Shown piece by piece: positions 8,647 through 15,428 of a stretch of DNA of 58,816 nucleotides (positions are counted from its first letter, which is position 1; each line of letters opens with the position of its first letter). Made by a program: the position numbers and the translations under genes. The notes beneath the pieces were generated by a model. The model was given only the letters and a program-made list of their open reading frames with translations, was not told the origin of the DNA and did not search any database. The stretch is from the NCBI GenBank assembly GCA_034211115.1, contig JAXHTH010000065.1, forward strand, positions 1-58,816, in the 5' to 3' direction. Origin of the DNA: JAXHTH01 sp034211115 (GTDB taxonomy: Bacteria; Planctomycetota; Phycisphaerae; Phycisphaerales; SM1A02).

Positions 8647-9366
8647 TCAGGTGCTTGCCGCGGTCTTCCTGGCCTCGATGTCGCTGCCGATCGGCTCCTT
8701 GTCGTAGAGGCGTCGGCCGATGGGCACCGCGTAGCCGACGCGCTTGCGCATCAGCGCGCCCACGGGGCAGGCGTCCAGGGCCTGATCGGTGGCGTCGGCG
8801 TCGGTGTCGGCGAGGTTGGCGTCGGCGTTGACGGCGATCCGCTTCTCCGATCCGCGGCCCACGAAGCCGAACACGTGCTTGCCGTCCAGATCGCGGGAGG
8901 CCCGCACGCACCGGGCGCAGAGAATGCACCGGTTGTGATCGATCATGATGTCCGGGTGGGACGCGTCGACCTCCCGCTGCGGCCACTGGTAGGGCAGGGT
9001 GGGGGCGGCGATGCCCAGCCGGTAGGCCAGCGCCTGCAGCTCGCAGTTGCCGCTCTTCTCGCAGAACATGCAGAAGTGGTTGCCTTCCACGAAGAGCATC
9101 TCGATGATCGAGCGGCGGCAGGCGGTGAGCTGGGGCGTTTCGTTCTCGACGACCAGCCCGTCCGCCGCCGGCTGGGTGCAGGCGCTGGTGGGGCGTCCGT
9201 TCACGAGCACGGTGCAGACGCGGCAGGCGCCGAAGGGCTCCAGCCCGGGCTTGTGGCAGAGGCGGGGGATGTAGATCCCCGCCTCGTCCGCGGCCTCGAT
9301 GATCGTCTGCCCCGGCCGGGCGGTGAGTTCTTGTCCGTCGATGGTGAAGGTGACGGTGTTGGACAT
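8647..9366 (-). CDS. hoxU: Diaphorase iron-sulfur subunit HoxU
   Basis: 239 residues, homologous to the N-terminal part of NuoG. It has an N-terminal [2Fe-2S] ferredoxin fold with C37, C48, C51 and C63. An HxCxxC...C cluster follows (H97, C99, C102, C108), then a [4Fe-4S] set CILCARC (C147, C150, C153) with a distal C200 in CPVG. These centres wire FMN/NADH in HoxF to the hydrogenase module. All ligands are intact. It lies 20 bases after hoxF and 11 before hoxY. Confidence 0.92.
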   Translation of the reverse strand: MSNTVTFTIDGQELTARPGQTIIEAADEAGIYIPRLCHKPGLEPFGACRVCTVLVNGRPTSACTQPAADGLVVENETPQLTACRRSIIEMLFVEGNHFCMFCEKSGNCELQALAYRLGIAAPTLPYQWPQREVDASHPDIMIDHNRCILCARCVRASRDLDGKHVFGFVGRGSEKRIAVNADANLADTDADATDQALDACPVGALMRKRVGYAVPIGRRLYDKEPIGSDIEARKTAAST

Positions 9367-9386
9367 GAGCGTGTTCCTTCCTTCAC

Positions 9387-11204
9387 TCAGGCAGGGCAGT
9401 GAACCGATGGGCGGCCGGTGAGGGCTTCCGACTCGGCGAGCGTGGCTTTCAGATCGAAGCTCTGGCGATAACCGTCCGGATCGTCCTTCACCATCGCCTC
9501 GTACACCGGTCGGAAGTTCTTGAGCGAGGTGAGTATGGGGTTGGGGGAAGTCTGCCCCAGGCCGCAGCGGCTGGCCGTCCTGACCACGTTGGCCAGTTGC
9601 TCCATCTCTGCCAGGTCCTTCGAGTCGGCCCGGCCGTCCATGATGCGCTTCACGTAGTCCCGCAGCAGGACGTTGCCCGCCCGGCAGGGCGTGCAGTAGC
9701 CGCAGCTTTCATCCGCGAAGAACTCCATGAACGCGTGGACGACTTCGAGGATGTTGCGATCGGGGCCGAAGACCATGATCGACCCGCCGGTGGCGAGATC
9801 GTCGAAGCAGATCAGCCGATCGTAATCGTCGGGTCCGACCATCTGGCCGCTCGGGCCGCTCATCTGGACCGCGATCGCGTCCTCGGCCCCCGCGAGCTTG
9901 AGCACCTGGCGCAGGCTGACGCCGAAGGGCATCTCGTACACGCCCCGGCGCCGGCAGTCGCCGGAGATGCTCAGCAGCTTCGTGCCCGAGCTCTGCTCGG
10001 TGCCGAAGGACGAGAACGACGCGGGGCCGACCTCGAGAATTTTGGTGACGCAGCAGAGGGTCTCGACATTGTTCACCACGGTGGGGCAGTCCAGGTAACC
10101 CTTCTGGGCGGGGAAGGGCGGTCGCGTCTTCGGATCGCCCCGCCGTCCTTCGCAGGAGCTGATCAGCGCCGTCTCCTCGCCGCAGATGTAGGCCCCGGCG
10201 CCCATCTGAATGCGGATGTCGAAGTTGAAGCCTTCCTTGCCGCAGACGCTGTGGCCAAGCAGGCCTTCGGTGCGGCGCTTGAGCAGCACGTCCTCGAGGA
10301 AGGGCTTGAGGTAGGCGTACTCGCCGCGGAGATAGAGGATGCCCTCCTCGGCGCCGATCGCGTAGCCGGCGATGGTCATGCCCGCGAAGAGGCGATCGGG
10401 CAGCTCGGTGAGGATGACGCGATCCTTGAATGTTCCCGGCTCGCCCTCGTCGGCGTTGCAGAGGACGTACTTCTTCTCGCCCTCGGCGGCGCGGGTGAAT
10501 TCCCACTTCATGCCGCAGGGGAAGCCCGCCCCGCCCCGGCCGCGGAGACGCGCGGTCTTGATCGCCCGGATCACCTCGGCCGGCCGCATCGAGATCGCCT
10601 TGCGGATCGCCTCGCCGCGGTTGTAGGGGGTGAAGATGATCGGGCCTTCCTTCTGGATGTTGTTCTTGACCATCGCGTGAACAAGATCGTGGGCGTTGTT
10701 CCCGTCGCCCAGATGCCGCACGAGACGATCCGGGTCCATCCGGCCCCGCAGTTCGCGGACGATCTCCCGCGCCTTGTCGCTGGACAGTTCCGTCACGACG
10801 ACGTCGTTGATCAGCGCCGCGGGCGCCTGATCGCACATGCCGATGCAGGCGGTGGTTTCCAGCGTGACGTTCCCGTCGGAGGTCGTCTCACCGAGGCCGA
10901 TGCCCAGCTCCTCGCTGAACGCCTGCGCGACGCGATCGAACCCGCTCATGCGATCGATGATGTCATCGCACAGGCGGATGACGATCCTGCCCTTGGGTTT
11001 GTCGGAAAGGAAGGAATAGAAGGAGACGCAGCTCTGCACTTCGACGCGCGGGATCGACAACTCGCGGGCGATGGCGTTGATCGCCTCGTCGCACACGCAG
11101 CCGTCCTGGGCCTGCACCGCGCGGACGATGCTGACCAGCCGCGAGGGAGCGGATCCGTATGCCTGGCAGATTTTCCTCACCCCGTCAATCACTGACTCGT
11201 TCAT
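9387..11204 (-). CDS. hoxF: NADH-oxidising diaphorase HoxF with fused HoxE/NuoE-like N-terminus
   Basis: 605 residues. Residues 1-150 are a NuoE/HoxE-like thioredoxin-fold domain; the remainder is NuoF-like. GRGGAGFP (222-229) is the NAD/FMN glycine-rich loop, and SCGYCTPCRAG with a later RCGLGQ provides the [4Fe-4S] site. It oxidises NADH or reduces NAD+ for the hydrogenase. The fused layout and length match Ralstonia HoxF rather than the separate hoxE of cyanobacteria. In the N-terminal domain the CxxxxC pair is incomplete: C79 is followed by D84, with C120 and C124 present, so that [2Fe-2S] site may be altered. The ATG at 11204 follows a GAGG sequence. It is the first hox gene. Confidence 0.92.
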   Translation of the reverse strand: MNESVIDGVRKICQAYGSAPSRLVSIVRAVQAQDGCVCDEAINAIARELSIPRVEVQSCVSFYSFLSDKPKGRIVIRLCDDIIDRMSGFDRVAQAFSEELGIGLGETTSDGNVTLETTACIGMCDQAPAALINDVVVTELSSDKAREIVRELRGRMDPDRLVRHLGDGNNAHDLVHAMVKNNIQKEGPIIFTPYNRGEAIRKAISMRPAEVIRAIKTARLRGRGGAGFPCGMKWEFTRAAEGEKKYVLCNADEGEPGTFKDRVILTELPDRLFAGMTIAGYAIGAEEGILYLRGEYAYLKPFLEDVLLKRRTEGLLGHSVCGKEGFNFDIRIQMGAGAYICGEETALISSCEGRRGDPKTRPPFPAQKGYLDCPTVVNNVETLCCVTKILEVGPASFSSFGTEQSSGTKLLSISGDCRRRGVYEMPFGVSLRQVLKLAGAEDAIAVQMSGPSGQMVGPDDYDRLICFDDLATGGSIMVFGPDRNILEVVHAFMEFFADESCGYCTPCRAGNVLLRDYVKRIMDGRADSKDLAEMEQLANVVRTASRCGLGQTSPNPILTSLKNFRPVYEAMVKDDPDGYRQSFDLKATLAESEALTGRPSVHCPA

Positions 11205-11347
11205 GAATGACCTCGATCGGATTCGAAGACGTCGGCGTCACGCCCGGTCGCCTGCGCGCACGCGCTTCGGCGCCGCACCGCGCCGCGCGGGTCGCGGAGG
11301 GTCGGAGGAAGCGTTTGTGCGCGCCGGGCGGCGCGACCGTGAGCCAT
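11201..11347 (-). CDS. Possible 48-codon leader ORF overlapping the hoxF start
   Basis: ATG at 11347 with ACGAGGTG just upstream opens a 48-codon frame whose TGA (11201-11203) overlaps the hoxF ATG in an ATGA arrangement, as expected for translational coupling. The product is rich in Arg and Ala and resembles no family I know, so it may be a chance frame in GC-rich DNA. Confidence 0.2.
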   Translation of the reverse strand: MAHGRAARRAQTLPPTLRDPRGAVRRRSACAQATGRDADVFESDRGHS

Positions 11348-11368
11348 GATTCACCTCGTCCCTGTGAA

Positions 11369-11395
11369 GCCCCCGATTTGGGGGGCGGAATCATA
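11369..11395 (-). promoter_or_regulatory. Candidate hox promoter and leader hairpin
   Basis: On the minus strand a -10-like TATGAT (11395-11390) follows GTCCGGC. Immediately downstream is a GCCCCC/GGGGGC inverted pair (about 11369-11386) that could act as operator or leader hairpin. No TTGACA or sigma-54 (-24/-12) sequence is apparent. The 317-base gap 11205-11521 otherwise holds only the possible leader ORF. Confidence 0.35.
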
Positions 11396-11521
11396 GCCGG
11401 ACGAAACGGACAAGGAAATCCGATTGTCAGATCATTTGTGCCGCTCGACTCGGGCCGCGCGGACGGGGCAACCGCCGCGCCGCGCGGGGGAGGAACGCGC
11501 TGTTCCATGGGCCGGGCTGAA

Positions 11522-13630
11522 TCAATCGACAGACGTCGCGGCATGCGATGATGCCGCCCCTCCTCCGCCCGCGCCGGCGATGTTCTTCATCGCCTCGGCC
11601 AGCGCGGAAAAAGCGCGCCGAACACGGGTTTTCTCCCGCGCCAGCGCCGCCGAATCGCGCCGCTCGATCGCCTCGCGCAGTCCCGGCAACACCCACGCCG
11701 CATACCCGGAGTCGGGATCGGTGGCCGAGAAGAGGCTGCGATTCCACCGCTGATAAGGCAGGCCCGATTCGTCAAGCCAGTTCCGCTCCAGCGTGAGGAG
11801 GAGGATGTTGAGTTCCGCCCGCTCGTTCTCATCCAGCCGGCCGGCTTCCAGACCCTCTGTTATGTCGGCCCGGATCGATGCGGCGGCCCGTTCGCAGGCA
11901 TCGATCGGTTCCTTCAGCGCCTCGAGATCGGCCTCGAACTCGAGTTCCGCAGCGCGCCCGGCGAGGGTCTCGAGATGTCGCCTCGCGTCCGCGGCGTAGC
12001 GGAGCGGATCGAAGGGCAGGACGTCGGCCTGCGCGAGACGGGCCGCGAGGAGGTTCGTCATCCGCGACACCATCAGGGCCGAGGCGTACGCATCGCCCAC
12101 CACCTGCCGGTACCACCGGCGGGTGTCGTAGATGGAGTGGTAGGAGACGCCACGGCCGCCGCTCGCCGCGAACCCGCAGGCGGGGATGCCGAGGTGGCAG
12201 GCGAAGGTGACGTGATCCGAGCCCCCGCCGAGGTCGGCGAATTGCGGATCCTCCTTTCCCTGCCCGGTCCACGCGTCGTAGACCGATTTCCCGTCCTCGC
12301 CGGCCGCGTCGGGGACCGCCTTCGCGGCGTCGGCGATGAGCTGCTTGAGCAGCGGCGCCGAGTAAGCGGCGAAGGTGTCGCCCATGGCGGCCATGTCGAG
12401 ATTGATGTAGGCGACGCCGTGCTCACTCAGCTCGCGCTGATGTGCCTTGCACCATTCCGGCGAGCCGATGATGCCTGCTTCCTCGGCGCCCCACGCGGCG
12501 AAGAGGATCGATCGGCGGGGCGGGCGGCCCGCCGCCGCCGCCTCCGCGAAACTCCGAGCCGACTCCAGAAGCGCGATGAGCCCGGAGAGCGGATCGCCCG
12601 CCCCGAATCCCCACGCGTCGTGATGGCATCCGATTACGATGAGCTGCTCGGGATGCTCGACCCCGGCCAGGCGCGCGACGACGTTCGCCGTCCGCGCGAT
12701 GCGACGATCCTGCTTCACCATGACCCGCACCCGCAGCGATGAGCCGCCTTCGATGCGATAGGCGAGCGGCAGCCCGCCCTGCCAGGTCTCGATGAGGTCG
12801 TGCGGCAACGCCCGGCCGGTCATCTGCGCCATGATCCGCCGCGCCGCGCTCCACCCGATGGGCTGAACGGGAATGCGCGGCAGGGCGACCTCGTCCGGAT
12901 CGAGCCGCGGGGCATGCTCGGTCGCTTCGCAGTCGGGTGTCAACGGATCGCCGGGCTGGGGGAGGGTAAGCAGGGAGCCGCGCTGGAGCGAGGTCTCGTT
13001 GGCCCAGCCGCCTTCGGGGTAGGGCAGGCCCTTCATGTAGCCGTCATCGCGTGGATCGGTGTAGATGAGCAGCGCCGCCGCGCCGGCCTCCTCGGCGAAC
13101 TTCGCCTTGTACCCGCGGAAGTTGGCGCCGTAACGGGCGATGACGATGCGGCCGCCGAGATCGATGCCCAGCTCGCGCAGCTTCGCGAAATCCTCTTTGG
13201 TGCCGTAGTTGGCGTAGACGACCTCGCCGGTGACATCCCCCGAGCCGCTGTAGGCGGTGAACCCGATCGGCAGATCGGGATGCGCCGTGTCGGGGTCCTT
13301 CTCCAGCGCCACCTCGCGCACGGGCAGGCTCTCGCGCGCGGGGCTGACGATCTCCACCGCCGCGTCGACGGGGAAGGGCAGATACGCCCAGATGTCGTGC
13401 CGCTCGACGTCCAGCCCCATCGCGGTGAAGGCATCGACGAGGCGCTGAATCGTGCGCTCATCGCCTGCCGTCCCCGCCAGGTGAGGCTCGGAGGCGAGCA
13501 GATCGTGCCAGTCGCGCAGACGCGCGGCGCCGGGCGTTGCATTGAGCGTGGTTTCGTATTCCCGCTGCGCAGCGCGGCGCGCGGGCGCGAAGCAGCGCAG
13601 GGTCTCATCGGCGGGCGGGTTCATCGTCAT
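11522..13630 (-). CDS. M28B peptidase, glutamate carboxypeptidase II-like
   Basis: 702 residues with the layout of PSMA/NAALADase-type metallopeptidases: an inserted PA domain (about 110-230), a catalytic di-zinc domain and a helical C-terminal dimerisation domain. Zinc ligands can be placed at HHDAW, GAGDPLSG (bridging Asp), EEAG (catalytic base and ligand), LDMAA and SYHSIYD. No signal peptide or membrane anchor is visible, unlike eukaryotic members, so it may be cytoplasmic. It probably cleaves C-terminal residues from small peptides. A -10-like TATCTT lies only 9 bases before the ATG at 13630. Confidence 0.88.
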   Translation of the reverse strand: MTMNPPADETLRCFAPARRAAQREYETTLNATPGAARLRDWHDLLASEPHLAGTAGDERTIQRLVDAFTAMGLDVERHDIWAYLPFPVDAAVEIVSPARESLPVREVALEKDPDTAHPDLPIGFTAYSGSGDVTGEVVYANYGTKEDFAKLRELGIDLGGRIVIARYGANFRGYKAKFAEEAGAAALLIYTDPRDDGYMKGLPYPEGGWANETSLQRGSLLTLPQPGDPLTPDCEATEHAPRLDPDEVALPRIPVQPIGWSAARRIMAQMTGRALPHDLIETWQGGLPLAYRIEGGSSLRVRVMVKQDRRIARTANVVARLAGVEHPEQLIVIGCHHDAWGFGAGDPLSGLIALLESARSFAEAAAAGRPPRRSILFAAWGAEEAGIIGSPEWCKAHQRELSEHGVAYINLDMAAMGDTFAAYSAPLLKQLIADAAKAVPDAAGEDGKSVYDAWTGQGKEDPQFADLGGGSDHVTFACHLGIPACGFAASGGRGVSYHSIYDTRRWYRQVVGDAYASALMVSRMTNLLAARLAQADVLPFDPLRYAADARRHLETLAGRAAELEFEADLEALKEPIDACERAAASIRADITEGLEAGRLDENERAELNILLLTLERNWLDESGLPYQRWNRSLFSATDPDSGYAAWVLPGLREAIERRDSAALAREKTRVRRAFSALAEAMKNIAGAGGGGAASSHAATSVD

Positions 13631-13639
13631 AACCCGACC

Positions 13640-13645
13640 AAGATA
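13640..13645 (-). promoter_or_regulatory. -10-like hexamer of the M28B gene
   Basis: TATCTT on the minus strand, preceded by a GC-rich block and 9 bases from the ATG at 13630. If used, transcription would start at or next to the start codon. Confidence 0.3.
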
Positions 13646-13670
13646 CCCGCCCGCGCCCGCCGGCGTCGAG

Positions 13671-15152
13671 CTATTGATGGATCATCCGGCCCTCGATGCC
13701 GAGGGCGGCTTCGTGCATCGACTCGTGCATCGTCGGGTGGGCGTGCATCGTCGAGATGAGATCCTCCACCGTCGCCTCGAGTCGCTTGGCGACGGAGATC
13801 TCGGCGATGAGCTCGGAGGCGTCCTCGCCGATGATGTGACAGCCGAGGATCTCGCCGTAGGGCTTGGACGCGATGAGCTTGACGAGCCCCTCGGTGGCGC
13901 CGACGGCGATCGCCTTGCCGTGACTCTTGAGCTGGTACGTGCTGGCGGTGTACTCGAGCCCCTGCTCCTTCGCCGCCCGCTCGGTGAGGCCGATCGAGGC
14001 GATCTGCGGCGCGCAGTACGTGCAGGCGGGAATCGAGTCGTAATCCACCCCGAGCGTGTGATGGCCGGCCATCCGCTCCACGCAGGTGATCGCCTCCTCC
14101 GACGCCACGTGGGCCAGCCACGGCGGGCCGATGACATCGCCGATCGCATGGATGCCGGGCACCGAGGTCTCATACGTCGGCTCATCCTTGTCGCGATAGT
14201 CGGTCCTGATGTGGTCCTTGACGACTTCGATGCCGAGCTCGTCGTCGAACAGGCCGTCGAACCGTCCGCGCACGCCGACGGCGACGAGCACGATCTCGAC
14301 CTCGATCTCCTGCGTCTTCGAGTCGTCGTTGACGTCGACGAGCGTCACCTTCGCGCCGTTGTCGGTCTTGTCGATGTCCTTGACGGTGGTGGCGGTGTGC
14401 AGGGTCATGCCCTGTTTGGAGAAGATGCGTTTCGCCTGCCTGCAGATGTCATCATCCTCGATGGGGAGGATGTTCTCGAGCATCTCGACGACGGTGACCT
14501 TCGTGCCGAAGGCGTTGTAGAAGAAGGCGAACTCCATGCCGATCGCGCCGGAGCCGACGACGAGCATGCTCTCCGGCTGCTCCGGCAGGTTCATCGCGTC
14601 GTAGGAGCTGACGATCGTCTTCCCGTCACAGGGGGCGAAGGGCAGCTCCTTCGGCGCCGCGCCGGTGGCGATGATGACCCGATCGGCGGTGAGCGTCTCC
14701 TTCACCTCGCCCCCGGAACCGTGGTAGTAATCCTCCTCCGGCTCGCGGACCTCGACCGTGCACGGCTGCCGGGCGGTCTTGCCCGAGACGATTTTCGCGT
14801 GGCCCGTGTGATGAGCGACCTTGTTCTTCTTGAAGAGGAACCCCACGCCGTTGTTGAGAGTGCCCGTGATCTTGCGGCTGCGGCCGATGATCTGCTTCCA
14901 GTCGGTCTTGACCGCGTCGGGATCGACGTTGATGCCCCACTCGGCGCCCTCGGTGATGGCCGAGCGGTAGAGTTCGGCGTTGTGGAGGAGGGCCTTGGTG
15001 GGGATGCAGCCCCAGTTGAGGCAGACCCCGCCAAGCTTGTCGCGCTCGATGCAGGCGGTCTTCATCCCGAGCTGGGCGGCGCGGATGGCCCCGACGTACC
15101 CGCCGGGCCCGGAGCCGATGACGATGAGGTCGTAGTGCGTGTTCTCCGCCAC
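13671..15152 (-). CDS. lpdA: Dihydrolipoamide dehydrogenase (E3)
   Basis: 493 residues. FAD-dependent E3 of 2-oxoacid dehydrogenase and glycine cleavage complexes, reoxidising dihydrolipoamide with NAD+. N-terminal GSGPGGYVGAI binds FAD and GGVCLNWGCIPTK contains the redox-active disulfide. VVGSGAIGMEF begins the NAD domain, and HAHPTMHES in the C-terminal interface domain supplies the active-site His-Glu pair. All key residues are present. No E1 or E2 gene is adjacent, so it probably serves complexes encoded elsewhere. A TACAAT -10-like sequence lies 35 bases upstream. Confidence 0.95.
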   Translation of the reverse strand: MAENTHYDLIVIGSGPGGYVGAIRAAQLGMKTACIERDKLGGVCLNWGCIPTKALLHNAELYRSAITEGAEWGINVDPDAVKTDWKQIIGRSRKITGTLNNGVGFLFKKNKVAHHTGHAKIVSGKTARQPCTVEVREPEEDYYHGSGGEVKETLTADRVIIATGAAPKELPFAPCDGKTIVSSYDAMNLPEQPESMLVVGSGAIGMEFAFFYNAFGTKVTVVEMLENILPIEDDDICRQAKRIFSKQGMTLHTATTVKDIDKTDNGAKVTLVDVNDDSKTQEIEVEIVLVAVGVRGRFDGLFDDELGIEVVKDHIRTDYRDKDEPTYETSVPGIHAIGDVIGPPWLAHVASEEAITCVERMAGHHTLGVDYDSIPACTYCAPQIASIGLTERAAKEQGLEYTASTYQLKSHGKAIAVGATEGLVKLIASKPYGEILGCHIIGEDASELIAEISVAKRLEATVEDLISTMHAHPTMHESMHEAALGIEGRMIHQ

Positions 15153-15187
15153 GGCGTCGATCCTTTCTCAAGAGGAGCAGGGCGGGC

Positions 15188-15193
15188 ATTGTA
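15188..15193 (-). promoter_or_regulatory. -10-like TACAAT upstream of lpdA
   Basis: Minus-strand GGCGGC-TACAAT-GCCCGCC, 35 bases before the lpdA ATG. The same hexamer in the same GC-rich setting precedes metG and other genes here. No matching -35 was identified. Confidence 0.4.
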
Positions 15194-15401
15194 GCCGCCC
15201 CGGCGAAGCGCGCGGATGCGGTGGGGCGATGGACAAAGGCGACGGAGCGGTCAGGTCTCTGCGCGCGGTCGAGTGAAGAGTCCGGGCGTGTTCGCCGTGC
15301 GCGAACGGGGCGAACGAAGGGTCGGCAGGCGCCCAGTCGAGGACGAGCGGGCTCGCGGGGAAGACGGAAGCGTTTTCCGGCTCTTGGGCCCTCACCCCTG
15401 A

Positions 15402-15423
15402 CCCCTCTCCCGGGGGAGAGGGG
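15402..15423. repeat. Perfect GC-rich inverted repeat after the GH35-like gene
   Basis: CCCCTCTCCC-GG-GGGAGAGGGG is a perfect 10-bp-arm hairpin 5 bases from the end of the GH35-like gene, preceded by CCCTCACCCCTGA. Similar CCCTCTCCC...GGGAGAGGG intergenic repeats are common in many unrelated bacterial genomes. There is no T-run on either side; it may still stop or stabilise convergent transcripts. Confidence 0.6.
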
Positions 15424-15428
15424 AACCG

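Noticed and set aside
9399..11195. 598-codon open frame on the plus strand
   Set aside because: Antisense to hoxF, whose cofactor motifs are intact. The translation has no recognisable fold.
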